Assembly (NCBI RefSeq): GCF_900129305.1
Contig: NZ_FQVB01000020.1
Location: 23,978-87,977, forward strand
Direction of reading: 5' to 3'
Length of the DNA stretch: 64,000 nt
Origin: Desulfacinum infernum DSM 9756
Lineage (GTDB): Bacteria; Desulfobacterota; Syntrophobacteria; Syntrophobacterales; DSM-9756
Under the pieces are notes generated by a model. It was given only the letters and a program-made list of their open reading frames with translations, ran no database searches and was not told the DNA's origin. Positions 16,805 to 24,358 of this stretch are shown here, piece by piece; positions within the stretch are counted from its first letter, which is position 1; each line of letters starts with the position of its first letter. The position numbers and the translations under genes are program-made.

Positions 16805-16839
16805 CACTCTTCACCCGTTACCCGTCACTCATCACAGGT
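16805..16839. repeat. Heptanucleotide-period array, 5 units
   Basis: CACTCTT, CACCCGT, TACCCGT, CACTCAT, CACAGGT in strict 7-bp phase; the last units overlap the stop codon of the MtgA-like gene. Confidence 0.65.
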
Positions 16840-17629
16840 CCAATCGGCCGGCTCGGTGGGCCTTCAGGTAGTCCATGCAGTAGTCGTCGCGGCCGGCCAG
16901 GGCTTCGGCGGCCACGATGTTGGCCATCATCCGTCGATCCAGGGGATTGACGATGGCCGCGTCCAGCCCGCGCGCGATGGCCATCACCATGAAGGTCTGG
17001 TTGAGGAATTTGCGGTTGGGCAGGCCGAAGGAGATGTTGGAAAGCCCGCAGATGGTGTGGATGCCGTCGTATCCGGCCATGATCCGTTCCACGGCCTTGA
17101 GGAACTCCATGCCGAAATCCTTGTTCACGGAAACGGGCTGGACCAGGGGATCCACGTAGATGTTTCCCGGCTTCACATTGTTTTGAAGCAGTCCATTGAT
17201 GAGCCTATCCGCGTTGGCCAGCCGGGCGTCCACCGTCTCCGGCATGCCTTCGTCGCTCATGCACAGGGCGATGACCTTGAAGTCCGTTCCTGCGATAAGG
17301 GGCATCAGCTTGTCGTAGCGGTCCTTTTCCAGGGAAATGGAATTGATCATGGGCGTGCCCCGGTGGACGGACAGGGCCTGTTCAATGGCTTCCGGGTCGG
17401 GGCTGTCGATGCAGCAAGGCGCGTCCACTTCCTGCTGCACGGTGGAAACGAGCCACTTCAGGTAGTCGCCCTCCTGGCCCACGAAGACTCCGGCATTCAC
17501 GTCGATGTAGTGGGCTCCGGCTTCCCATTGGTTGCGGGCCACCTGTCGAATAGCCGCCTCGTCCCTGGCTTCGATCTGTTCGGAGATGGCTTTCCGGCTT
17601 GCGTTGATGAGTTCTCCCACGATGAGCAT
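16832..17629 (-). CDS. mtgA: Methyltetrahydrofolate:corrinoid methyltransferase (MtgA-like)
   Basis: The 265-residue cytosolic TIM-barrel protein belongs to the pterin-binding family related to AcsE and the MetH pterin domain. Visible features are the start MLIVGELINASRKAI, the AGAHYIDVNAG strand, CCIDSPDPEAIEQAL, INSISLEKDRYDKLM, and CGLSNISFGLPNRKFLNQTF, where the Asn-rich stretch contacts the pterin. MtgA-type enzymes move the methyl group from a methylated corrinoid protein to tetrahydrofolate, linking amine demethylation to the folate one-carbon pathway. It lies 66 nt after pylB and ahead of the TrmB regulator. This replaces the archaeal CoM methyltransferase, as expected in a bacterium. 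Confidence 0.88.
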   Translation of the reverse strand: MLIVGELINASRKAISEQIEARDEAAIRQVARNQWEAGAHYIDVNAGVFVGQEGDYLKWLVSTVQQEVDAPCCIDSPDPEAIEQALSVHRGTPMINSISLEKDRYDKLMPLIAGTDFKVIALCMSDEGMPETVDARLANADRLINGLLQNNVKPGNIYVDPLVQPVSVNKDFGMEFLKAVERIMAGYDGIHTICGLSNISFGLPNRKFLNQTFMVMAIARGLDAAIVNPLDRRMMANIVAAEALAGRDDYCMDYLKAHRAGRLDL

Positions 17630-17695
17630 GATCTTCTCCCGTTTGTTTGCTGGGTTAACCGATGGTTTCCTTCATTGCCGCAGACGGGCGGCCGC

Positions 17696-18775
17696 TCAGG
17701 CGGCCCGGCGCCCGGCCATCCAGGAGCGGTAATCTTCCAGGGAGGCCGGTCGCAAGTCAAGGCCTGCCAGGCATTTCATCACGGCTTGGACCGTGCGCCG
17801 TTCCGTTTCGATGTCCAAGGAGCTGTGGGCCACCCCTGCCAGGCCCCGTCCGGGAGGCACGATGGAGGTCACCACGTTGGCTCCCGCCTGCAGCCGCGCC
17901 CTAAGGCCCGCCAGCCCTTCCACATCCAGGGAGGCCGGGATGAGACGGTCCGGAAAGAGAAGGCGCATGACCGCGATGAGAACCAGCTCCCTTTGCGGCG
18001 ACGGGCGTGGTGCGGACTGGAGGGGAGTCCCCGGCTGGGGCACGAAGGTCATGACGCGTACCTGGTCGGCGTCCAGGGCCCCCATGGCTTCCAGGGAATC
18101 CAGCAGGTCATCGTCCGTCTCGCCCAAGCCGCACAAAATTCCTTCTTCGAGCAAGAGCCCTTCGGCCTTGGCCTCTTCCTTGGCCTGCATCCGCGCCTCG
18201 TAATCCTGCCCCACCCTGAGATCCCGGAACCGATCCCGGTTGTGGGTCTCCTGGTAGCAGGCATACCAGTCCGCCCCCGCCCGGGCCAGTGCCGCCAGAA
18301 CCCAGCGCGGGGCCACGCCCGGCGACACCATGACGGGTACTCCCGTGCGCTGGACCACGTCCGAGACAAGGCCGACCAGATCTTCCCAGCCGGTTGCGTC
18401 CGGGCGGTGGATCCGGGGATCCTCCCCCAGGGTGATGTCCAGGAGATGCACTCCCGATTGGGCCAGGCGCTCGCACACATCCAGGATCTCGCCGGTCGCC
18501 TTGCGATAGCGGGGAGCTTTGGGATTGGAAGCCCGGTACAGGCAGAACCGGCAGTTGTTCCGGCAATGGGTGCTGGTGTAGACGAAGCCGTAGAGGAAGA
18601 CGGCGCGGCCGAAATGGAGATCCCGAACGTGGCGGGCCGCCTCGAAAAGGGCCACCCTCTCCCCCTTTCCTTGCGGATGAAGGAGGACTTTCAATTGATC
18701 GCGGCCCGGGAGGATCCCCTGCCGGGCTTGTTCCAGGACTTCGTGGAAGGACAAAGAACGGGGGCGTCCATTCAT
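17696..18775 (-). CDS. pylB: PylB, methylornithine synthase (radical SAM)
   Basis: Converts lysine to (3R)-3-methyl-D-ornithine, the first step of pyrrolysine synthesis. The 359-residue protein has the radical-SAM cluster motif CRNNCRFC (CxxxCxxC) at about residue 70, then DITLGEDPRIHR, GVPVMVSPGVAPRWVL, ADWYACYQETHNRD and GILCGLGETDDDLLDS, all typical of PylB and its BioB-like barrel. The ATG at 18775 shares ATGA with the PylD stop, indicating coupled translation. The longer frame to 19297 is not used because it runs through PylD. It is the last of the contiguous pylC-pylD-pylB genes. Confidence 0.95.
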   Translation of the reverse strand: MNGRPRSLSFHEVLEQARQGILPGRDQLKVLLHPQGKGERVALFEAARHVRDLHFGRAVFLYGFVYTSTHCRNNCRFCLYRASNPKAPRYRKATGEILDVCERLAQSGVHLLDITLGEDPRIHRPDATGWEDLVGLVSDVVQRTGVPVMVSPGVAPRWVLAALARAGADWYACYQETHNRDRFRDLRVGQDYEARMQAKEEAKAEGLLLEEGILCGLGETDDDLLDSLEAMGALDADQVRVMTFVPQPGTPLQSAPRPSPQRELVLIAVMRLLFPDRLIPASLDVEGLAGLRARLQAGANVVTSIVPPGRGLAGVAHSSLDIETERRTVQAVMKCLAGLDLRPASLEDYRSWMAGRRAA

Positions 18776-19644
18776 GGGCGGAGCCCCCCCAGGACCGACG
18801 CCACCGCCCCGACCACCATGGCCGCCACGCCGGAGGGGAGCGCGTCGTGATAGAAGCGCCGGCCCAGCATCCGACGCGCTCCGGCCGTCACCCCGGGAGG
18901 CACGCCGGGGGCGCTCACCACCACCCCGGGAGCCAGGTTCCGTTCCGAGAGGATGCCCGCGGCGGGCGTAGCATCCAGGATCGCGGGGTAGCGGGCCGCC
19001 GCCCGGTCCAAGGACGATACTTTGGCAACGGCCCCGGGAAACCAGCGGTTCAGCCGTCCCCATACCGCCTCGAGACGCTCTTCGTTCACGTCGTGGATTC
19101 CCACCACAAAGCCCCATTCCAGGAGCGCCCGGGCGGCGCTTTCCCCCACAGGCCCGCCCCCGAGAACCAGGCATCGGCGAGCTTCCTTCCCGGATTCCCG
19201 GTCGGTTTGCGTCTTCATTCGGGCCAACGCCCGGGCGAAGATTCTTCCCGTAGCCTCGCTGTTTTCCACCACCCCACCGGTGCGGGTATTGACGCACACG
19301 AAGCAGTGGTCATCGGCAAAGAGAAGCAAGTGCGCCCTCCGGCGGAAGGCCTCCTCAAGCCCCCGGGCGTCCGGATGTTCGCTGACGGAACCTTTGAGCC
19401 CCAGATGCTCCACCACGGTGCGAACCGCCTCGGAAAATCCCCGGATCACCCCCCGGCCGGCCGTCATGGGAATCACCATGGCGTGCATTCCGGCGGCCGC
19501 CTTTCGGTAGTGATCCGGATCCACCTCCATGGCCTCACAGGCCAGTTCCAGAAGGCCGATTCCCGTACTGGCCGCCACCCTCTCTTCCAGGACACCCAAC
19601 TCGGAAGGGATGGGGGCCACGTCCTGCGGGGTGAGTCGGGTCAT
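18772..19644 (-). CDS. pylD: PylD, pyrrolysine-forming dehydrogenase
   Basis: Oxidises 3-methylornithyl-N6-lysine and closes the ring, giving pyrrolysine. The 290-residue protein starts MTRLTPQDVAPIPSELG, has an N-terminal helical domain with GMHAMVIPMTAGRGVI, and a Rossmann domain with LVLGGGPVGESAARALLEWG (about residues 155-175). The C-terminal PSGVAAMVVGAVASVLGG is typical of the family. Start and stop overlap the neighbours by ATGA on both sides. No internal UAG. Confidence 0.95.
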   Translation of the reverse strand: MTRLTPQDVAPIPSELGVLEERVAASTGIGLLELACEAMEVDPDHYRKAAAGMHAMVIPMTAGRGVIRGFSEAVRTVVEHLGLKGSVSEHPDARGLEEAFRRRAHLLLFADDHCFVCVNTRTGGVVENSEATGRIFARALARMKTQTDRESGKEARRCLVLGGGPVGESAARALLEWGFVVGIHDVNEERLEAVWGRLNRWFPGAVAKVSSLDRAAARYPAILDATPAAGILSERNLAPGVVVSAPGVPPGVTAGARRMLGRRFYHDALPSGVAAMVVGAVASVLGGLRP

Positions 19645-20909
19645 GGTCCCACGCCCTCCCCTTCGCGGCACGGCATCGAATCCTCCACGCCCTTCAGCCC
19701 CAGTTCGCCCACCATTCGCTCCAGGGCGCGGTGGCGCTGCGCCCACACGTCTTTCACACGGTCGGAGACGAAAATCAGGGTGGCCACCCACTCTCGGGCT
19801 CCCGGCACATGGTCCGTGACCGCCTCCCGGGATCCGAAAAAACCGGGCACGACCCGGAGCGCTTTCGCCTTCGCCATCACGTGTTCGCCCGCCACATAAA
19901 GCCTGCCGTTCCGCACCTGCACATGCTCGTAGAGGACCGCCCGATGCCCCCCCCTCCTCCAGGGCCTCGGGGGGCTTTCGGGGTCCAGGGCCATCAGCCC
20001 GAGGATTTCCAACAGGTTGACGCCTTCGGACCAATAGACCACGGTGGGGGTTTGGCTGGGGAAACGGGCGTCGATTTCCAGGGCCAGGAGATCCCGGCCA
20101 TCGAAGACCACCTCCAGGTCCATGATGCCCCGCAGATTCAGAGCCCCCGCCAATCGCAGGGCCAAGGCGGCCATCTTTTCTTGCAGGGAGTCGGCCAGTT
20201 CACTGGGAGCGGTCACCCGTTTACAGTCGTAATCCGCATCCATATGGAGGTCGGTGACGGGACCGGTCTCGTATTCCCTTCCATTTCCCACCACTTCCAC
20301 GGAAAAGGTCGGCCCCTGGATGAACTCCTGGATCACCCACCGGTGCGGATCCTGCCGGCCGCAAAGCCAACGGCTCAGAGAACCCTCGTCAGCAAACACC
20401 CGCACGCCCCGGCTGCCGCTTCCCCTGTCCGGTTTGGCGATCACCGGAAAGCGGTTGGAGGGATGGGGCCGGGGTGCCGGCACGCCCAGCTTGCGGAAAA
20501 GATCGTCGGAGGCCACCTTGGACGAGGAAACGGCGTAGGCCTCGGGGTCATGGGCCAAGGGCACGCCGGTCTCGCGGGAGATGGCCTGCAGGCGCTCCAA
20601 TGCTTCGTCGTCTTCCAGAGCCGGCACCATCAACCGGCAGGCTTTAAGGAATGCGTTCGGGTCGTGGATGCGTTCAATTTCGGTACAGACAAACCGGTCG
20701 GCCAAGGTCCGGGCGGGAGCCTGTTCATTGCGGTCCACCAGCAGGGTCCTCCAGCCAGCCTTTCGGGCCAGGTAGAGGACTTCCGTTCCCTGGAGCGACC
20801 CGCCGAAGACGGCGACCCGGATCTCGTCTCCGGGAGGGACGGCCCCCCCGCGTTCTGAACAGGTTCCAGGAGAACTCGAATTTCGCCACATTTCGGTAGG
20901 TTCAGACAT
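19641..20909 (-). CDS. pylC: PylC, methylornithine-lysine ligase (ATP-grasp)
   Basis: Joins 3-methyl-D-ornithine to the epsilon-amino group of lysine using ATP. The 422-residue protein has an N-terminal Rossmann-like domain (EIRVAVFGGSLQGTEVLYLARK), an ATP-grasp domain (RFPVIAKPDRGSGSRGVRVF, QEFIQGPTFSVEVVGNG) and LEIDARFPSQTPTVVYWSEG near the catalytic centre. The ATG at 20909 was chosen because family similarity begins there; the frame further upstream shadows pylSc. It overlaps the pylSc stop by 8 nt and the pylD start by ATGA. Confidence 0.93.
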   Translation of the reverse strand: MSEPTEMWRNSSSPGTCSERGGAVPPGDEIRVAVFGGSLQGTEVLYLARKAGWRTLLVDRNEQAPARTLADRFVCTEIERIHDPNAFLKACRLMVPALEDDEALERLQAISRETGVPLAHDPEAYAVSSSKVASDDLFRKLGVPAPRPHPSNRFPVIAKPDRGSGSRGVRVFADEGSLSRWLCGRQDPHRWVIQEFIQGPTFSVEVVGNGREYETGPVTDLHMDADYDCKRVTAPSELADSLQEKMAALALRLAGALNLRGIMDLEVVFDGRDLLALEIDARFPSQTPTVVYWSEGVNLLEILGLMALDPESPPRPWRRGGHRAVLYEHVQVRNGRLYVAGEHVMAKAKALRVVPGFFGSREAVTDHVPGAREWVATLIFVSDRVKDVWAQRHRALERMVGELGLKGVEDSMPCREGEGVGP

Positions 20910-21759
20910 GGAGGGATATGCCGTCCAGGTAGATGAGGCTCCGGCCGGCGCGAGCCAGCCCGGGCCGGTTTTCCGCCGCCATGATGAGGCGCTCCAATCC
21001 GAATCCGACGCCCACCCAAGGCACCCGGATCTTCCACGCACCGTCCAGAGGATGGGGCCCGAAGGCCCCGGAGGCCACCTCCACGGGCGGGTCGCCCGCC
21101 ATAACGTCAAGGGTCTGCTCGTAGACTTCCGAGGGCGCCGATTCCAGCCGGTAGTTCGTAATGGCGGCGGTTTCCATGACCAAAGACGTCCACCGGCGAA
21201 AGTGTTCTTCGCGCCGGGCCGGATCCAGCCCCATCTCCACCAGGTTCAGCATGGTGAATTCTCCGGCATGCTGATGGCCCTGGGACTCCTTGCGAAAGCA
21301 GGACCCGATCTCGAAGATCCGGACCGGGTGCGGAAGCAGCCGCAGCAGATCCTTCAACACCACGTACAGATGGGGCGCAAGCATGGGCCGAAGGCACTTG
21401 TCCCCGTCCACCCAGTAGATCTGCCGTGAAAGCGGGTGCGTGTCGTCGATGCCCATGCGGGCCAGGAGGCTGCGGTTCATAAGGGTGGGGGTAGCCACCT
21501 GCAGGAAGCCCTGCTCCCTGAGGGCAGCGGAAAGCGCCTCCTGAAGCCGACAAAGGGAGGGGCGCCGCACCTCGGCCCGGAACCGAGCCAGGCGTTCCCG
21601 CTCCTTTTGAACCAATTCTCTTTCCGCATCCCGAAAGGCCCGGTCGCGTGCCTCCTCATGGGCGAAGGTCCTTTGGAGAAGGTCGTCGTCGGCCAGAAGA
21701 GCCTTCAGGCGGCCTCGTTGGGCTTCCGTCCACGGAACGGGGTAGTGTGCTTCCGTCAC
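20902..21759 (-). CDS. pylSc: PylSc, catalytic part of pyrrolysyl-tRNA synthetase
   Basis: Charges tRNA-Pyl with pyrrolysine. The 285-residue protein is the C-terminal catalytic half, separate from PylSn as in bacteria. It shows class II motif 2 (PVRIFEIGSCFRKESQG), PTLMNRSLLARMGIDDTHPL, the amino-acid pocket region LRPMLAPHLYVVLKDLLRLL, and motif 3 (GVGFGLERLIMAAENRPG). The start is a GTG at 21759, 33 nt after the CCA end of pylT. The stop is TGA. It overlaps pylC. Confidence 0.96.
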   Translation of the reverse strand: MTEAHYPVPWTEAQRGRLKALLADDDLLQRTFAHEEARDRAFRDAERELVQKERERLARFRAEVRRPSLCRLQEALSAALREQGFLQVATPTLMNRSLLARMGIDDTHPLSRQIYWVDGDKCLRPMLAPHLYVVLKDLLRLLPHPVRIFEIGSCFRKESQGHQHAGEFTMLNLVEMGLDPARREEHFRRWTSLVMETAAITNYRLESAPSEVYEQTLDVMAGDPPVEVASGAFGPHPLDGAWKIRVPWVGVGFGLERLIMAAENRPGLARAGRSLIYLDGISLHV

Positions 21760-21792
21760 GATGCACGTGATCCTTTGCCATGTCTTTTAGGT

Positions 21793-21865
21793 TGGCGGGA
21801 GGTCCGGGAGTCGCACCCGGCTGCGCGGATTTAGAGTCCACGTGATCTCTTCCGATCCACCCCCC
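21793..21865 (-). tRNA. pylT: tRNA-Pyl, anticodon CUA, CCA encoded
   Basis: The 73-nt minus-strand gene folds with a 7-bp acceptor (GGGGGGT/ACCTCCC, one G-T pair), discriminator G and encoded CCA. There is a single base between acceptor and D stem, a 4-bp D stem GATC/GATC with a short 6-nt loop, and a 6-bp anticodon stem (CGTGGA/TCCGCG). The anticodon loop is CTCTAAA (CTA at 21832-21834). The variable loop is 3 nt (CAG), and the T arm is CCGGG/CCCGG with loop TGCGACT lacking the usual TTC. The long anticodon stem and shrunken core are hallmarks of tRNA-Pyl. It sits between pylSn and pylSc. Confidence 0.97.
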
Positions 21866-21924
21866 ACAAAACAATTCAGGAAAGAACGCTGAGGTTGCGG
21901 GAAACCCCAATGCCCCTTGGGCTT

Positions 21925-22260
21925 CTACCCTTCCTGTTTCTCCCCCCGCAGGTCCGATCCGAAATGGCGCCGGAAGTGGGTGGCGTTGTACTTTTCCAGC
22001 TTCCATTGGGGCACGGCGCAAGTCCCGCACACCTTGTGGAACCATTTGTTGCGGAGCCATCGGGCCGCCCGGCTGTTCCTCGAATTGTTGGCGAAAAAGG
22101 TCTTTCCGCAGTGAGTGGTCACCAGGGCCGTGTCCCCGCTCTTTTCGATGGCTCGAATACCGTGAAGGGTCCCGCTGCGGGACGGCCAGAGCTTGATCTT
22201 GTCGATCAGCCGAAAGAGATCCACACGCTTTCGATAGTATCTTTTCGCCGTCTTTTTCAT
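21925..22260 (-). CDS. pylSn: PylSn, tRNA-binding part of pyrrolysyl-tRNA synthetase
   Basis: The 111-residue basic protein binds tRNA-Pyl and is fused to PylSc in methanogens but separate in bacteria. It has KRYYRKRVDLFRLIDKIKLWPSRSG, GTLHGIRAIEKSGDTALVTT, HCGKTFFANNSRNSRAARWL and the Cys/His pair (HKVCGTCAVP) expected of a zinc site. The ATG at 22260 has only a weak GGCGGG upstream. Here it precedes pylT and pylSc instead of ending the operon. Confidence 0.95.
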   Translation of the reverse strand: MKKTAKRYYRKRVDLFRLIDKIKLWPSRSGTLHGIRAIEKSGDTALVTTHCGKTFFANNSRNSRAARWLRNKWFHKVCGTCAVPQWKLEKYNATHFRRHFGSDLRGEKQEG

Positions 22261-22637
22261 GTTTTTTACCCGCCGACCAGGGGAATTCGGGTGGCCCGAC
22301 CGCCGCAGCTCTTTTCCGGCATGGGAGCCCTCCAGTCAAGACCCTTTTTTCCGTACCTAACTGAGCGTTTTTTTCTTTGGGTGTCCCTTACACCGCGTGA
22401 TTAACGGGCGGGGATAAACCCAGCCCCTACCCAGGGGGGCCGTGCCTTTTTGTAGGGGCGGGCTTTACGCCCGCCCTTCAGGACCTGTCCATGAGAAAGA
22501 ATCGTCCAATTTAGGCCGGAATCTAGATGCGACTCTTGACCTGACCGTCACCCGGTGGTGTATGAACCCCGAGGTTCGGGGCAGTCCATAGATACACCGA
22601 AAATTTGTCCAATCTCGATTCTATGATGGAGGCGCTC
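22261..22637. repeat. Divergent pylSn/ramA intergenic region with composite repeat
   Basis: The 377-nt gap holds the pylSn promoter area and the ramA-like promoter. Positions 22355-22416 are an inverted near-copy of 30616-30677 (shared core TTACACCGCGTGATTA, then CGGGCGGGGAT). The GC hairpin GGGCGGGC-TTTAC-GCCCGCCC is at 22456-22476; related copies lie at 25225-25301 and 51559-51636. A TTGACT at 22334-22339 could be the pylSn -35, but no good -10 is seen. Confidence 0.7.
22536..22564 (+). promoter_or_regulatory. Putative promoter of the corrinoid reactivase gene, with 5' hairpin
   Basis: TTGACC (22536-22541) and TGTATG (22559-22564) are 17 nt apart and face the gene at 22638. A perfect hairpin CCCCGA-GGT-TCGGGG (22567-22581) falls at the expected transcription start. 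Confidence 0.45.
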
Positions 22638-24254
22638 ATGCGATCCAAGGAAAGCGCAGTGGATGGATCCCCGTTCACGATCCGGGTGGAGGGCGAAAAC
22701 CGGCCCGTTCGGGCCCGGGCCGGAGAGTCCCTGCTTCACGCCCTGGCCCGAAACGGGATCCTCCTTCGGTCCGACTGCGGAGGCAAAGGCGTATGCCGGC
22801 AGTGCGCCGTGGAAGACGCCGCCACGGGCGAGCTTCGGCCCGCCTGCCGGGTGACCGTCACCGAAGACCTGTCCATTCGCATTCCCCCCGCCGCCCGTCG
22901 TACCCTGGAGGTGATCCGAAAACCGAGCCTGGGCGAAGGGGCCGTTCGGCTCCTGCAAAGCCGGGCCGGGCGCGTTTCCCCACGCCACCGCTGGGGGGCC
23001 GCCGTGGATGTGGGAACCACCACCCTCGCCGTCTACCTATGCGACCGGGTCGAGGGGCACGTGCTCGCATCCACCAGTCTTCGCAATCCCCAGTTCCTTT
23101 TCGGCGACGACGTGATGGCACGCATCGGCGCCGTGGATCAGAACCCCGCAGCGCTCCGGGAAATGCAGGCGCTGGTCCTGGACGCCGTGGCCATGAGTCT
23201 AACGTCTCTGGCCGCCTCCATCGGAATGGACCCGAAAGATCTTTGCGAGATCACGGTGGTGGGCAATCCCACCATGGTGCACATCTTCTGGGGTGTGGAT
23301 CCCACGCCGCTCGGCCGCCATCCCTACGAGCCGGTCTTCCGGAACATCCGTTCGGATAAGGCCTCGACCCTGGGCTGGAACGTTTTTCCCAAGGCACGGG
23401 TGACCTCCCTGCCTTTGCTTTCCGGCTTCCTGGGCGCCGACACGGTGGCTTGTGCTCTGGCCCTGGACCTTCGCCGGGCGCCGGACGGGACCCTTCTGGT
23501 GGACGTGGGAACCAACGGCGAGTTGCTGCTGAAGGCCGTCGGCAGCCTCTGGGGCACATCCTGCGCCACCGGTCCCGCCTTCGAAGGAGCGGCCATCCGC
23601 CACGGAATGCCCGCCGTTTCGGGCGCCGTGAGCCGAGTGGAACCTGCCGGCGACGGCACGCTGCGATGGGATGTGATCCGCCGCGATGACCGTCGCGACC
23701 CCAAGCCTCTCGGCATCTGCGGTTCAGGGGTCTTGAGCTCCGTCGCCGCTCTGTATTCGGCCGGCATTCTTCGAAAAGACGGCCGGATCGACACCATGAA
23801 GGCTCCCCACAGAATCCTTTCCGACGACAACGGGATCCCGTCCGTGATCCTGGTGGATGGCCCTCACACGGCCTCGGGCGCCCCCCTCCTTTTTACCCAG
23901 AAGGACGTGCGGGCCGTCCAGCTGGCCAAAGCGGCTCTTCGCACGGGGATCGACCTCTTGTGCCGTGAGGCGGGGATGTCGGAGCCCGAGATCGTTCACC
24001 TGGCCGGAACCTTCGGAACCCATCTGGATCCCCGGGACGCCGTCACCATCGGCATGCTTCCGCCGCTGGGACTGGAACGGATTCGGGCGGCGGGCAATGC
24101 GGCGGGCCTGGGCGCCCTGCTCTCCCTGGTGGACCCCGAGACCATGGAGGAACTGGACGATCTTTCCGCCGCCACCCGGGTGGTGAACCTGGCCGCCCAC
24201 CCGGACTTCCAGGAAGCCTTCGTTTCCGCACTGGCGTTTCCGGGTGATGAGTGA
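22638..24254 (+). CDS. Corrinoid activation/reactivation protein (RACo/RamA-like)
   Basis: The 538-residue protein has an N-terminal [2Fe-2S] ferredoxin domain with SDCGGKGVCRQC and a later PAC (CxxxxxCxxC...C). A linker is followed by an ASKHA-type ATPase region: AAVDVGTTTLAVYLCDRVEG, VTVVGNPTMVHIFWG-like, LVDVGTNGELLLKAVG and HLAGTFGTHLDP. Such proteins use ATP to reduce inactive Co(II) corrinoid proteins back to Co(I). The N-terminal 2Fe-2S domain is the RACo type, unlike archaeal RamA with C-terminal 4Fe-4S clusters. ATG at 22638 with GGAGG 5 nt upstream is preferred over earlier ATG or TTG codons. It is divergent from the pyl operon and the obvious partner of the corrinoid protein at 6143-6790. 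Confidence 0.93.
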   Translation: MRSKESAVDGSPFTIRVEGENRPVRARAGESLLHALARNGILLRSDCGGKGVCRQCAVEDAATGELRPACRVTVTEDLSIRIPPAARRTLEVIRKPSLGEGAVRLLQSRAGRVSPRHRWGAAVDVGTTTLAVYLCDRVEGHVLASTSLRNPQFLFGDDVMARIGAVDQNPAALREMQALVLDAVAMSLTSLAASIGMDPKDLCEITVVGNPTMVHIFWGVDPTPLGRHPYEPVFRNIRSDKASTLGWNVFPKARVTSLPLLSGFLGADTVACALALDLRRAPDGTLLVDVGTNGELLLKAVGSLWGTSCATGPAFEGAAIRHGMPAVSGAVSRVEPAGDGTLRWDVIRRDDRRDPKPLGICGSGVLSSVAALYSAGILRKDGRIDTMKAPHRILSDDNGIPSVILVDGPHTASGAPLLFTQKDVRAVQLAKAALRTGIDLLCREAGMSEPEIVHLAGTFGTHLDPRDAVTIGMLPPLGLERIRAAGNAAGLGALLSLVDPETMEELDDLSAATRVVNLAAHPDFQEAFVSALAFPGDE

Positions 24255-24269
24255 TGGGTGATGGGTGAG
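24242..24269. repeat. Heptanucleotide-period array, 4 units
   Basis: GGGTGAT, GAGTGAT, GGGTGAT, GGGTGAG, overlapping the stop codon of the corrinoid reactivase gene. Confidence 0.65.
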
Positions 24270-24306
24270 GGAGGGGCTTTGAAGCAGCGGGAGCGGCGAC
24301 GTGGGA

Positions 24307-24328
24307 GGGGCGGCTTGCGAACCGCCCC
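24307..24328. terminator. Palindrome between convergent genes
   Basis: GGGGCGG (24307-24313) pairs with CCGCCCC (24322-24328) across CTTGCGAA. It lies between the convergent corrinoid reactivase and DUF169 genes and may act in both directions; there is no T-run. Confidence 0.4.
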
Positions 24329-24358
24329 TACGATTTCGCTGCGGCCCTGGCGGCGGAT

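Noticed and set aside
18772..20034. PylD start at 20034
   Set aside because: The upstream part shadows pylC; ATGA overlap at 19641-19644 marks the real start.
19641..21110. PylC start at 21110
   Set aside because: The extra 67 residues shadow pylSc; PylC similarity begins at the ATG at 20909.
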